Shown here one piece after another: positions 18,444 through 27,311 of a DNA stretch of 64,000 nt (positions are counted from its first letter, which is position 1; each line of letters begins with the position of its first letter). This DNA comes from Lactobacillus sp. GTDB lineage: Bacteria > Bacillota > Bacilli > Lactobacillales > Lactobacillaceae. Both the position numbers and the translations under genes were made by a program. The DNA lies in the NCBI RefSeq assembly GCF_014803895.1, contig NZ_JAAVAU010000009.1:14237-78236 (forward strand). Direction: 5' to 3'. A model generated the notes under the pieces. That model was not told where the DNA came from and made no database searches. It saw nothing but the letters and a program-made list of their open reading frames with translations.

Positions 18444-19115
18444 TTATTTTTTCTTTATTAGCTTGCCATCCAGCATCTCATAAATATGATCAGCATATTT
18501 TTCCAATCGCATGTCATGTGTTACCAAAAGAATAGCTTTTTCTTGTTGCCGCGCTAAACCCTGGAACATTTGTCCTACTTCCTCAACCCTTGCACTATCT
18601 AAAGATGCTGTGGGTTCATCAGCTAGAAGTATTTGGGGCTGAGCATATAGAGCACGAGCAATTGCAACACGTTGTTTCTGACCACCAGATAATTCCTTAG
18701 GATACTTTTTAACTAAATTATCAATTCCTAGCTTTTTTAACAAATCAGATAATTCTTTTTTACTCAAATTATCTTTTTTAACTTTATCAACTAACTTAAA
18801 TTGTTGGGTAACAGTTAAATATGGAACTAAATTATAAGCTTGCAAAACAAAACCTATTTTATTTAACCGTAACTTATTAGCATCTTTTGCCTTTAAATTG
18901 CTAATATCTTGATTATCAATTTCAACCTTACCACTTGTTGGACGTTGGATTGCTCCAGCAATGGTTAAAAAAGTACTTTTTCCAGCTCCTGATGGTCCAA
19001 CAATCAAAACAACTTCACCCTTTTGAGCGGTAAAATTAATATTCTTTAAGGCGTGCACTTCCGCATCACCTTTACCGTAAGTTTTACTTACATCTTTTAA
19101 AGTAATTATAGCCAT
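18444..19115 (-). CDS. hrtA: Heme efflux ABC transporter ATPase HrtA
   Basis: 223-residue MacB/LolD-type ATPase. Walker A is VGPSGAGKST, signature LSGGQKQRVAIARAL, Walker B ILLADEPTASLD and switch His VTHD. With HrtB it forms a membrane heme exporter in Gram-positive bacteria. The identification rests on the whole operon: TetR regulator, permease and ATPase, with operators matching the HrtR type. It follows hrtB after 14 bases. Confidence 0.85.
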   Translation of the reverse strand: MAIITLKDVSKTYGKGDAEVHALKNINFTAQKGEVVLIVGPSGAGKSTFLTIAGAIQRPTSGKVEIDNQDISNLKAKDANKLRLNKIGFVLQAYNLVPYLTVTQQFKLVDKVKKDNLSKKELSDLLKKLGIDNLVKKYPKELSGGQKQRVAIARALYAQPQILLADEPTASLDSARVEEVGQMFQGLARQQEKAILLVTHDMRLEKYADHIYEMLDGKLIKKK

Positions 19116-19129
19116 ATCCTACCTCTTTC

Positions 19130-20188
19130 TTAGCCAATTGCCTGAGCAGGATCAACCTTCATGATTGATCTAATTGGAATTAATCCGCCTATTACCCCGG
19201 TAATAATCATTCCTACAAGCCCAGTAACCATTATCCAAGGTGCAAAATCAATTGGAACTGCTGAAGGCATTACCTGAACCATAATCAACATGACAATCAA
19301 TGCTAAAACACTACCGCTAATTGTTAAAATTAAAGACTGACTGATTGTAGCACCAACTAAAGTTTTAGTAGGAATACCTTGAGCACGGAGTACTGCGTAG
19401 TTAGGCATTTTTTGCATTGTTAAAATATACAAGAAAACTGCAATTATAATTAAAGAAATTACAAACAAGAAACCAATCATCAATTCAAAGGTCATATTCT
19501 GAGCAGTATAACCTGGGAGCTTCTTAATGAAGGCAGCTACACTATAAGTCTTTACATCCTCTGTATTGAGCTTAAAATTACTCTTTTTAGAAATAACCCC
19601 AGACGCCACTGCATTTGGAGAAAGATTACGTAAACTTTTCCAAGTAGATAGCTTACCGTAAACAATTGGCGCAATATTAATTTTGGCATTATTCACAAAA
19701 CCAACAATTGTATACTTTACCTTTCCACCATTAAAGGTAATTTTATCGCCAATCTTATATCCCTTATCAGCTAAGCTCTTATCAACCGTTACTTCATGAG
19801 CTTTAGTAGCTTTTTTACCCTCAACTATTTCTAACTTCTTATAAATATATTGGTCTTGATCAAGTCCAATAAACTGAGCTGAAACAGTATTACTTCCCTT
19901 GTGTTTTACTACCGCCGGGGTTTCACCCACTAAAGCTTCGTTTTTACCTAAATCGGACTTTTTAACTTGATCCTTTGTCAAAATTGATTGACTCAAGCTA
20001 ACATTTGAATTTTCATTTAATACTACACTTTCAGTATCCCAGCTTTTTACAGCTTGAGTATTTTCAGACCCTAGTCCAACTGCTAGTGATGAAAGCATAT
20101 AAATTAAAAATGCTATCAAAAAAATCATAAAGGTAATTAAACCGTACCTTAACTTTTCATATTTTATTTCTTTAAGTGCTAAAAACAT
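19130..20188 (-). CDS. hrtB: Heme efflux ABC transporter permease HrtB
   Basis: 352-residue FtsX/MacB-type permease. One membrane helix (about 15-38) is followed by a large extracytoplasmic domain (40-230) and three helices near the C-terminus (about 235-260, 283-308, 318-340). Length and layout match HrtB, which takes heme from the membrane and expels it with HrtA. It starts 2 bases after the hrtR stop, with AAAGGACGG as ribosome site. Confidence 0.85.
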   Translation of the reverse strand: MFLALKEIKYEKLRYGLITFMIFLIAFLIYMLSSLAVGLGSENTQAVKSWDTESVVLNENSNVSLSQSILTKDQVKKSDLGKNEALVGETPAVVKHKGSNTVSAQFIGLDQDQYIYKKLEIVEGKKATKAHEVTVDKSLADKGYKIGDKITFNGGKVKYTIVGFVNNAKINIAPIVYGKLSTWKSLRNLSPNAVASGVISKKSNFKLNTEDVKTYSVAAFIKKLPGYTAQNMTFELMIGFLFVISLIIIAVFLYILTMQKMPNYAVLRAQGIPTKTLVGATISQSLILTISGSVLALIVMLIMVQVMPSAVPIDFAPWIMVTGLVGMIITGVIGGLIPIRSIMKVDPAQAIG

Positions 20189-20190
20189 AC

Positions 20191-20712
20191 TTACCGTCCT
20201 TTTAATAATTCAAGACTCTGCCGATAACGTTCTAAATTTTGTTTGCGATGCTCTGGGTCAAATAAGACTAAATGAATTACCTCATGTGTTAATACCATAG
20301 CGCTCCAATTAGAGGCATCCAGTAGCAACTGGCTATTTAACCGCTTAGGATCAGGTTGAAATTGAGTATCATTTTCTAAGATGTGAAACTTAATTAACTC
20401 TCGATAGGGACTTTGTTCTGTCTTATTAATAAAATCCACTGTCATTTGATAAAAAAGATCAGGATTATACTCTTTTGTTAAACCACGATAACCTAAGTGA
20501 ACTTCCTGAATTGCCTGATGGTAGATATAGCGATAGGCATCATTTAGGTCATCAAAATACTTATAAAATGCTCCCCGAGCAATCTGCGCATCTTTTACAA
20601 TGCGAGATACTTGAGCCTTAGTTAATGAATAATGGCTAAACTCATTTAGTAATGCCTGTTCAATTCGTTTTCTTTTCTCTACTGATAAATTTTGAAATGT
20701 TGACTTAACCAT
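20191..20712 (-). CDS. hrtR: Heme-sensing TetR-family repressor HrtR
   Basis: 173-residue TetR regulator with an HTH around residues 30-52 (LTKAQVSRIVKDAQIARGAFYKYF). His72 lies in QEVHLGY and His143/His147 in LTHEVIHLVL. The Lactococcus HrtR is reported to bind heme through His72 and His149 (recalled), so both ligands appear conserved. The first gene of hrtRBA. An upstream open frame gives 22 more codons, but AGGAGGTG directly before the ATG at 20712 fixes the start. Heme binding would release the repressor from the two operators flanking its promoter. Confidence 0.87.
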   Translation of the reverse strand: MVKSTFQNLSVEKRKRIEQALLNEFSHYSLTKAQVSRIVKDAQIARGAFYKYFDDLNDAYRYIYHQAIQEVHLGYRGLTKEYNPDLFYQMTVDFINKTEQSPYRELIKFHILENDTQFQPDPKRLNSQLLLDASNWSAMVLTHEVIHLVLFDPEHRKQNLERYRQSLELLKGR

Positions 20713-20724
20713 TTTCACCTCCTG

Positions 20725-20778
20725 GTGACACTGTGTCACTTTATGATTTAGTATAGGACTCAGATGACACGGTGTCAA
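20725..20778 (-). promoter_or_regulatory. hrtRBA promoter with two HrtR operators
   Basis: On the minus strand: TTGACA (20773-20778), 17 bases, TATACT (20750-20755). One operator (TTGACACCGTGTCAT, 20764-20778) contains the -35 box; the second (GTGACACAGTGTCAC, 20725-20739) lies between the start point and the AGGAGG site. Centres are 39 bases apart. The recalled Lactococcus HrtR site is ATGACACAGTGTCAT, almost identical. Confidence 0.88.
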
Positions 20779-20790
20779 CTTTAACTACAA

Positions 20791-20821
20791 AAAAAGATTT
20801 AGCCATGTGCTAAATCTTTTT
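20791..20821 (-). terminator. Terminator of the histidine phosphatase gene
   Basis: AAAAAGATTTAGC / GCTAAATCTTTTT stem on the minus strand, 3 bases beyond the stop codon. Confidence 0.88.
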
Positions 20822-20823
20822 CA

Positions 20824-21423
20824 TTACACAAGTGAACGATTATAAAAAATTAATCGACGTAAATTATCTTTAAAATAAAGCTTTGCTAAGCCACAATTAG
20901 CCATTTGACAAAAATAGGAAATATCTCCATTAGTTAAGTAATGGGCACAAATCATCCGTGCTACAACGCCATGACAAACAACCAAAATTTTTTTATCAGG
21001 GTGTTTTTGATAAAGTTCCTCAAAAATTTCTGCTAAGCGTTTCTCAAAATGTTTTCTAGTCTCAATATTATCAGCATATTTGTACATTCCATCAGTTGTT
21101 AATCCTTGTGCATCAAATGCATCAGGATATTTTTTCTTTAAGTCATGCGTAGACTTTCCATCCCAAGAGCCATAATCTAATTCTTCTAAACGCTTATCAG
21201 TAATAATTGGGACTTCATTTCCAACAAAAATACGAGCTGTTTCTTGAGCGCGCTTAAGTGGACTAGCATAAACTGCATCAAATTCACTTGCATCAAAGTT
21301 TTTAGCAGCTTTTTGCGCATACTCACGACCTTCATCACTTAAGCTTGGGTCAACACTCGATCCTTGAATCATTGCAGCTTTATTTAAATCAGTTGTTCCA
21401 TGACGCAAAATTACAACTTCCAC
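20824..21423 (-). CDS. Histidine phosphatase family protein (phosphoglycerate mutase-like)
   Basis: 199-residue branch-2 histidine phosphatase. The RHG motif (VVILRHGTTDLN) carries the phospho-accepting His; DAVYASPLKRAQET and VVCHGVVARM supply the other catalytic residues. The start is GTG at 21423 with GAGGAGGG eight bases upstream; an in-frame ATG further upstream lies inside that ribosome site and is rejected. It is probably a broad sugar-phosphate phosphatase rather than the glycolytic mutase, as it is short and stands alone. Confidence 0.85.
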   Translation of the reverse strand: MEVVILRHGTTDLNKAAMIQGSSVDPSLSDEGREYAQKAAKNFDASEFDAVYASPLKRAQETARIFVGNEVPIITDKRLEELDYGSWDGKSTHDLKKKYPDAFDAQGLTTDGMYKYADNIETRKHFEKRLAEIFEELYQKHPDKKILVVCHGVVARMICAHYLTNGDISYFCQMANCGLAKLYFKDNLRRLIFYNRSLV

Positions 21424-21598
21424 GTATATAGCCCTCCTCATATCACTAATTACTTACTCAGTATAACGCAATCATGGCGGACTACTAAAACATACGACTT
21501 AATTTTTAAGTCCAGCTTATTTCTTAAAGCAAACTTTAGCATTACTAAAGCCTGAAAAGATTACAATGGAATTATAGAAAGAAAGCGAGGCTCATATT

Positions 21599-22348
21599 AT
21601 GTCCAGAGTAGAAGTTGAAAGAGATGGACTAACTTTAGTTGGAGAACGTCTTGAACCATTTGGTGAAACTTATGATATGGCAATCTTATTCCATGGCTTT
21701 AAAGCAGATAAAAATGAACCTTTGATCAAGGAACTAGCTAACAAATTATGGGAAGAAAATGTCGCTAGCGTTCGTTTTGACTTTAATGGCTGTGGAGAAT
21801 CTGATGGTGAATTTAAAAATATGACAGTTGTTAATGAAGTAGCTGATGCCAAAGCAATTTTAGACTATGTACGTACTGATCCACACGTACGCAATATTTA
21901 CTTAGTTGGTCACTCACAAGGCGGCGTTGTAGCATCCATGTTAGCCGGTCTTTATCCCAATATTATTAAAAAAGTTGCTCTTTTAGCACCTGCTGCAACT
22001 TTAAAAAGCGATGCTCAAAAGGGGATTCTCCAAGGGATTAATTATGATCCAGAAAATATTCCTGATTCTATTAGATTAGGTAAATTTACTGTTGGGGGGC
22101 TTTACCTCAGAGTTGCTCAAGTTGTACCAATTTATGAAACGGCTGAAAAATTCACTGGTCCAGTTTGCTTAGTGCATGGCACCAGCGATACAGTAGTGAG
22201 TCCAGACGCATCTAAAAAGTATCATAAAATTTATCAAAATAGTACTCTCCACTTAATTGAAGGTGCTGACCACAGCTTTAGTGGTGAGTATACTAGCTCT
22301 GCCTTAAAATTCGTTACTGATTTTTTAAAACCTACACAGTTTTACTAA
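21599..22348 (+). CDS. Cinnamoyl (feruloyl) esterase, alpha/beta hydrolase
   Basis: 249-residue serine esterase. The triad is visible at Ser106 (GHSQGG), Asp197 (HGTSDTVV) and His225 (GADHSF). These are the positions known from the L. johnsonii cinnamoyl esterases (recalled). The oxyanion segment is FHGF. Such enzymes release hydroxycinnamic acids such as caffeic or ferulic acid from plant esters like chlorogenic acid, in the cytoplasm. Single-gene unit with a strong terminator; GAAAGCGAGG lies ahead of the ATG. Confidence 0.88.
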   Translation: MSRVEVERDGLTLVGERLEPFGETYDMAILFHGFKADKNEPLIKELANKLWEENVASVRFDFNGCGESDGEFKNMTVVNEVADAKAILDYVRTDPHVRNIYLVGHSQGGVVASMLAGLYPNIIKKVALLAPAATLKSDAQKGILQGINYDPENIPDSIRLGKFTVGGLYLRVAQVVPIYETAEKFTGPVCLVHGTSDTVVSPDASKKYHKIYQNSTLHLIEGADHSFSGEYTSSALKFVTDFLKPTQFY

Positions 22349-22355
22349 AAAAGAA

Positions 22356-22390
22356 AAATAAGCTAATTTCCTAGGAAATTAGCTTATTTT
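22356..22390. terminator. Terminator after the cinnamoyl esterase gene
   Basis: AATAAGCTAATTTCC / GGAAATTAGCTTATT stem with T-run. Long and symmetrical, so probably active in both directions between convergent genes. Confidence 0.88.
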
Positions 22391-22434
22391 GCATATTAAC
22401 AAAAAATCACTATAGATTAATAATAGATTAATAA

Positions 22435-23157
22435 TTATTTAGTAGTGTATGTTACCTTAGTTATCTTATACTGGCTCATCTTAACCCACTGGTTACTCTT
22501 TCCATAACGGTGACCATAAGTGGTTTTTCCACTCTTAACCGTGTAGTCTACTTTAATTGTGTTAGCCTTTACCTTAGATTTAGTAGCTTTAAAGTAAACT
22601 TTCTTGCTCTTAGCCGATTTACGGTAACCTGTATAATAATAAATAGTCTTCTTAGAATTTTTTTGCAAACTCATGTATTTTACTTTATGAGTCTTTTGGA
22701 ATTCTGCAGCCTCTTCTTTTTGCTTAGCCTCTAAATTTATCTTATATTGAGCATAATCAGGTACATTTGGTGTACCTTCTACATCACTAGCTAAGATGAA
22801 CTTCATGTAGCTTACGCCATCTTTAGTTTCATTCTCTACATAGTAGGCTGGTAATTTAGTATCTTGCCCATCTTTATTATAATTTAAATCCAATTTAAAA
22901 AGAACCTTGATAGTTTGACCAGCAGTATAGTTACTTGTAAAAGATACGGCTTTGGCATCTTTACCAGAAGTGAATCCGTATAAAGTAGGTTTAGCATTTT
23001 TTACCACTACATTTGTCGCAAGAGTTGAATCATTAGTAGTTTGCTGACTGCTTGCAGCTTGAACGGGGTGAAGAGTACTAGTCATTCCAAATCCCACACT
23101 TAATAAAACCCCAGCTGATAAAGTAGTAACTACTTTAATTAATTTGTTTTTATGCAT
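22435..23157 (-). CDS. Secreted basic protein, unknown
   Basis: 240 residues beginning with a clear Sec signal peptide (MHKNKLIKVVTTLSAG..., cleavage expected after PVQA-A near residue 34). The mature N-terminal half is rich in T, N and D. The C-terminal half (from about residue 140) is very rich in K and Y, with short repeats such as YYYTGYRKSAKSKK and KATKSKVKAN, a composition common in wall-associated lactobacillus proteins. No LPXTG or membrane anchor is visible. The open frame reaches 23226, but AGAAGGA precedes the ATG at 23157. No family recognised; a peptidoglycan- or teichoic-acid-binding role is only a guess. Confidence 0.75.
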   Translation of the reverse strand: MHKNKLIKVVTTLSAGVLLSVGFGMTSTLHPVQAASSQQTTNDSTLATNVVVKNAKPTLYGFTSGKDAKAVSFTSNYTAGQTIKVLFKLDLNYNKDGQDTKLPAYYVENETKDGVSYMKFILASDVEGTPNVPDYAQYKINLEAKQKEEAAEFQKTHKVKYMSLQKNSKKTIYYYTGYRKSAKSKKVYFKATKSKVKANTIKVDYTVKSGKTTYGHRYGKSNQWVKMSQYKITKVTYTTK

Positions 23158-23216
23158 AATAGTATCCTTCTTTTTATTATTAATTATTACAACTATTATT
23201 TTAACGCTAAATAGAA

Positions 23217-23237
23217 AGACGAGCACAAAACTCGTCT
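23217..23237 (-). terminator. Probable terminator of the DUF975 gene
   Basis: AGACGAG / CTCGTCT with a 7-base loop followed by TTTCTATTT on the minus strand. Confidence 0.65.
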
Positions 23238-23243
23238 AAATAA

Positions 23244-23930
23244 TTATTTTTGTAAGTATCTATCTCCAGCTAATTGACGATAGAAATTAGCCTTAGTTTG
23301 ACGATAGTATGGTGTAATCCAAAGGAAACCAATTCCACAAGTAATTAAACCAAGGATATCCCAACCCCAGAAACTAATATCTAATAAAAATAGCTCAGCC
23401 TTATGACCTTTCATTAATTTACGACTTGCAGTGATAGCCTCAGTGGCTTTCATTTCATGACCTGCATCAAACATATCCTTCATAATGTAAGGAGCCATTG
23501 AATAAGAATATCCTTTTACAATACCAGGAATAATAAACAAACAAGTCCACAAAGTAATAAAAATTTCTTGAAGTAAAGCAGTTAGGAAAGTATTCTTTAT
23601 TCTTCCACCTGTGAAACCACTGAAAGTACCCTTGAAAACTTGCTCTTTTTCACCACTATCTACAAAGTGCAAAATAGTATAAGTTATTCCCCAACCAATC
23701 ATGGTAGTAATTAAACCTAACACAAAACTAAGCAAACTAGCACCTTGGGTTACCACCTGTTGAACCATGTTTACAATATTTTCTTTATCTGCAACTGGTT
23801 CAATCCAAGCCGCATTAATACTTGTAATTAAGCCTGTAATAATAGCTCCAACCAAGAATAAACAAATTGCCCAACCCCAATTGCCACGCAATTGACTTTT
23901 AGCTTTAGATTTTAATTCTGCTCTTGTCAT
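23244..23930 (-). CDS. DUF975 family membrane protein
   Basis: 228-residue integral membrane protein with about five hydrophobic segments. It starts TRAELKSKAKSQLRGNWGWA, the characteristic DUF975 opening, and has the EAITASRKLMKGHKAELF segment and an FxGWxILGLITCGIGFLWITPYY-like end. Function unknown. The start is the ATG at 23930 preceded by GGAGG; a five-codon upstream extension is rejected. Confidence 0.85.
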   Translation of the reverse strand: MTRAELKSKAKSQLRGNWGWAICLFLVGAIITGLITSINAAWIEPVADKENIVNMVQQVVTQGASLLSFVLGLITTMIGWGITYTILHFVDSGEKEQVFKGTFSGFTGGRIKNTFLTALLQEIFITLWTCLFIIPGIVKGYSYSMAPYIMKDMFDAGHEMKATEAITASRKLMKGHKAELFLLDISFWGWDILGLITCGIGFLWITPYYRQTKANFYRQLAGDRYLQK

Positions 23931-23965
23931 AAAACTTTCCTCCAATATTCAAGAGTATTATAACA

Positions 23966-24712
23966 CTAATTATTATATTTTTTAAAAATAATTTCATTTT
24001 CTGTAGATTTTTGGTCATATTGATAATTAAAATCATGAAACTGCTGTAATTCATTAATATTTTCAACTTGATTTTGAGCCATAAAATGAACCATTGCCCC
24101 TCTAGCCATCTTGGCATGTGTAGCAATTTGGCGCCACTCATCTTTTCTTTTTTCTAAAAAAGTAACTGTAACAAAACGTTGATTATCTTTTACATAAGGT
24201 GTAATTAATCTTGAATATTCTTTAGAAGCAAGGTTAAGCACGGTATCATCATCCTTAAATATTTCCTGAGCAATACTTTCGCCCCAAAAATGATACAGAC
24301 TATAATCGCGAAATCCTGTCATTCTTGCCTGCATTTCCAAACGATAAGGAATAATACCATCAAATGGACGCAAACTTCCATAAAGTGCCGATAGGATGCG
24401 TAAATTTTTTTGTAAATAATCTATTCCAGCTTGTTCTAAAATATCACCTGCGAGATATTGATACTGAATTCCCTTATAAGCCATGAGGGCTGGCGTAAGC
24501 CGTTTATCTAACTCCTCGTACTCAAGACGAGTCATATTTTCACGTATAATTTTATCATTAGCCTTCCATATTTCTTTTAATTGATTAAAATCTCTACTTT
24601 TTAAAAAATCCCACAAAATCTGTGCCTTATTCAAAAATATCGGCCTTGTCTCTACTGCAAAGCTATCTTGATCAACTTGCATTTTTTTAGCAGGTGCGAT
24701 GACAATTTTCAT
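23966..24712 (-). CDS. yaaA: Peroxide stress protein YaaA (DUF328)
   Basis: 248-residue YaaA/UPF0246 protein. It has the expected MKIVIAPAKKM start, YLAGDILEQ, LSALYGSLRPFDGIIPYRLEM, and the C-terminal FLEKRKDEWRQIATHAKMARGAM. In E. coli YaaA lowers intracellular free iron and limits Fenton damage during H2O2 stress. A role here fits an organism that makes its own H2O2 through the reductases at 14.8-15.9 kb (inference). TTGGAGGAAA precedes the ATG. Confidence 0.92.
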   Translation of the reverse strand: MKIVIAPAKKMQVDQDSFAVETRPIFLNKAQILWDFLKSRDFNQLKEIWKANDKIIRENMTRLEYEELDKRLTPALMAYKGIQYQYLAGDILEQAGIDYLQKNLRILSALYGSLRPFDGIIPYRLEMQARMTGFRDYSLYHFWGESIAQEIFKDDDTVLNLASKEYSRLITPYVKDNQRFVTVTFLEKRKDEWRQIATHAKMARGAMVHFMAQNQVENINELQQFHDFNYQYDQKSTENEIIFKKYNN

Positions 24713-24774
24713 TATTTTTCCTCCAAAAACCTTTATAATTATGATGACACTTATTTTAGAAAGTAGGCAGTATT

Positions 24775-25479
24775 ATGACTGATAAATTATATGCAGACAA
24801 CCCTGAAGACTTAAATATTGGTATCGTTTTACAATACAACATTGCCAATAATGGTGCAATTGACGCTGATATATTAGTTCGCCACGCTCGTGACTGTGGC
24901 TTTCGCGGTGTGAGCGTAAGTGGCGGAGATCCACTTCAGGCTAAACTTGTAAAAGAATCTTGTGAGAAGTATAGTCTCAAGTTTTGCCAAAGAAGAAGTG
25001 CTCTCAAGTTAGAAGGTCCCGATATTTTGACTAAATTAATGATTGCCCGTGACGAATTGAGAAATATTTACTTTGAAATTGACTTAGACAAAGATGGGCA
25101 AATTAATGCTGATGAAGTACCAGCAATGGATAACTTACGTCAATGGATCGGTCGTTTCGGCCACGCCTTCTATGAGGCTCGTCCTACTAAAGATATTACT
25201 ACTGATAGCAATGCTTATATCTACAAAAATGCTATTGCTCCATATCAAATCTACATCTTCATTCACAAACCACTGGAAGATAAAATCATCCTTAAAGGTG
25301 TTCCAGAAATTAAACGTGCGATTTGGATCGATACTCGTAAAGAATTAGAGTTTACCCAAGACGGTGACCAAATCACAATTAACTTAGTCCGTGATGACGA
25401 TGATGAAGACTTCAATATCTACGGCCTTCGCCTTGAAGCCCACCGCCCAGAAGATGACTTAGGTCCAACTGAATTTTAA
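24775..25479 (+). CDS. Short alpha-L-fucosidase (GH29)-like protein lacking most of the catalytic barrel
   Basis: 234 residues, about half the length of GH29 enzymes. The C-terminal half follows the GH29 pattern: DLDKDGQINADE aligns with the family's LNxGPxADGxIPxE. LRQWIGRFGHAFYEARP aligns with its LREIGxWLxxNGEAIYxTRP, and KIILKGVPEIKRAIW...LEFTQDGDQITINL with its C-terminal beta-domain. The N-terminal part (AIDADILVRHARDCGFRGVSVSGG) resembles one barrel strand-helix unit. The nucleophile region is missing, so hydrolase activity is doubtful. DLDKDGQINADE also fits an EF-hand loop (Asp103, 105, 107, Glu114), probably by coincidence. Single gene, divergent from yaaA. Confidence 0.6.
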   Translation: MTDKLYADNPEDLNIGIVLQYNIANNGAIDADILVRHARDCGFRGVSVSGGDPLQAKLVKESCEKYSLKFCQRRSALKLEGPDILTKLMIARDELRNIYFEIDLDKDGQINADEVPAMDNLRQWIGRFGHAFYEARPTKDITTDSNAYIYKNAIAPYQIYIFIHKPLEDKIILKGVPEIKRAIWIDTRKELEFTQDGDQITINLVRDDDDEDFNIYGLRLEAHRPEDDLGPTEF

Positions 25480-25483
25480 TCAT

Positions 25484-25517
25484 GAAAAAAGTGAGTACGC
25501 AATGTACCCACTTTTTT
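25484..25517. terminator. Bidirectional terminator
   Basis: GAAAAAAGTG-A-GTAC / GTAC-C-CACTTTTTTC, between convergent genes. Confidence 0.85.
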
Positions 25518-25518
25518 C

Positions 25519-27306
25519 TTATGATTCATAACTAGTCACTGTTGGAAAAATTAAAATATAATTTCTCAATCGACTGGCATAACTTTGCTTTGATTCAAAA
25601 TCTGCAATTGTCTTCTTGGCTAACTTCACATTATCAGTAATCAAACCATCTGCATGAATGTACATCATTCTCTTCATAATATCCTCAGTATTCACAGTCC
25701 AAGCATAAACAGGGTGATTCTGCAGATGAGCTTGCCAGATAAAATCATTATTTAAAGTTGAATATTCCATGGAATAGCCAGCTGCCACACTATGAGGATA
25801 AGTGAAGTTATATGGCTGAATATACAACACAAATAATTTAGGATTGATTGTATGCAGTCCGGATACTACGCGATAATCCAACGACTGCACTTGATAATTA
25901 TTTTTCAAAATAGTATTAGCATATTTTTTATTAAAATTATTCAGCATATTTTTCGAATCTTTAGGTGTTGTCTTAATTTCAATCAAAAGCTTCTGCTTTA
26001 ATTTTTGCGCAGCCTTTAAATATTGATCAAAACTAGCAATCTTTGCAGTATGACCATCTTCTTTTAGAATTAACCGCATTAATTGTTTTAAAGTTAATTC
26101 TTTTGGTGTCTTATTAACTCCAGCTAACTTTTCCAAATTCTCATCATGTAACACTACAAATTCATTATCTTTAGTTTCGTGTAAGTCAATTTCAACATAG
26201 TCTGGCTTTAATCTGGCTGTCTTTTTTAAAGCAGCAATTGTATTCTGTACCCCGTTATGATTATTTACACCTCGGTGAGAAATCGTGACAGGCTTTTTCA
26301 GATTAACGCCGTGAAGATAAAAATTATTATTAATGATTGTATCCCCAGCCGCAATTACTACTAAAAAACCAGTTAAAATATAAAATAATTTAGAATTATA
26401 TTTCTGCTGTTGAATGGAAATAGCAGGCATTTTAATTGGCTGAGTTACAACCAATAAAGCAACCAAGCCTGCCCAAACAGAAACAACTTCTGCGATAACT
26501 TGGATCAGCAACATATTGATACTTGCCCCAATAAAAGCAATCGATTTAGGTAAGACATCCCAAACTAGTTGAATTAGATATATCACACCATACCCAATCG
26601 CCAAAACTAAGATGCTTAAAACAGCAACTATGATTAATCGTTTAATCAATTCCCACCATTTTTTATTAGCTGTTAGCTGCCAGCTCTTCCTCATTGCGGC
26701 CAATGTTTTCATTTTTTGGTAAGTCATCAATGGTAATGTCATCACCCATCGCAAACCAAAAATAGTCGCAATTGCAAAGAAAATGATCAAACCAATCAAA
26801 AGCCAAATATTTCTTGACATATAGTCCATAATAAATTCCGGTATCTGAATTTTAGCTAATAGCGGAGTACGATAGACCACATCTGCAAATGGAACAATTA
26901 AAACAAAATAAACCAACAATAATAAAATAGAACCTATACGCATATGCTTCAATGAGATGCTAGTCTGTTTTATTAATTGCAAAAAATCCAGTCGATTTTT
27001 TCTAATACTATTGATACCCAACAATAAGAAAGAAAATTGACCATAAATTACAATAATTAAAACTAGCAACTCAAGAATCAGTAAAATAAAATCTAGGGTA
27101 TTACTTGTAATAATTGTAATTATATTTTGATAAGAAATAAAAGGAATTGCCCCAGCCTGCAATACCAGAGTAGTAATATACCTAAAAACTGGAATTACAA
27201 TAAATTGATTTACTAAATTTAATAAAAGAAATAATAAGAAATATTGCAGCCAATGTTTTTTAAATTCCTGTGAATATTTTTTTATATCAGAAAAAGCAGC
27301 CCTCAT
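25519..27306 (-). CDS. Membrane-anchored glycerophosphodiester phosphodiesterase
   Basis: 595 residues. The N-terminal 320 contain seven or eight hydrophobic helices (GDPD membrane domain). The C-terminal GDPD domain begins ISHRGVNNHNG and has VEIDLHETKDNEFVVLHDENL, giving the metal-binding Glu-Asp pair and catalytic His. It hydrolyses glycerophosphodiesters or possibly glycerol-phosphate polymers such as lipoteichoic acid. A GTG at 27315 overlaps the upstream stop by 4 bases, but AAGAAG is better spaced for the ATG at 27306. Co-transcribed with the DUF4931 gene. Confidence 0.88.
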   Translation of the reverse strand: MRAAFSDIKKYSQEFKKHWLQYFLLFLLLNLVNQFIVIPVFRYITTLVLQAGAIPFISYQNIITIITSNTLDFILLILELLVLIIVIYGQFSFLLLGINSIRKNRLDFLQLIKQTSISLKHMRIGSILLLLVYFVLIVPFADVVYRTPLLAKIQIPEFIMDYMSRNIWLLIGLIIFFAIATIFGLRWVMTLPLMTYQKMKTLAAMRKSWQLTANKKWWELIKRLIIVAVLSILVLAIGYGVIYLIQLVWDVLPKSIAFIGASINMLLIQVIAEVVSVWAGLVALLVVTQPIKMPAISIQQQKYNSKLFYILTGFLVVIAAGDTIINNNFYLHGVNLKKPVTISHRGVNNHNGVQNTIAALKKTARLKPDYVEIDLHETKDNEFVVLHDENLEKLAGVNKTPKELTLKQLMRLILKEDGHTAKIASFDQYLKAAQKLKQKLLIEIKTTPKDSKNMLNNFNKKYANTILKNNYQVQSLDYRVVSGLHTINPKLFVLYIQPYNFTYPHSVAAGYSMEYSTLNNDFIWQAHLQNHPVYAWTVNTEDIMKRMMYIHADGLITDNVKLAKKTIADFESKQSYASRLRNYILIFPTVTSYES

Positions 27307-27311
27307 TAGTA

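Noticed and set aside
25079..25114. Canonical-looking EF-hand loop in the 234-residue protein
   Set aside because: The same residues align with the conserved GPxADGxIPxE segment of GH29 fucosidases, so calcium binding is probably a coincidence of motif.
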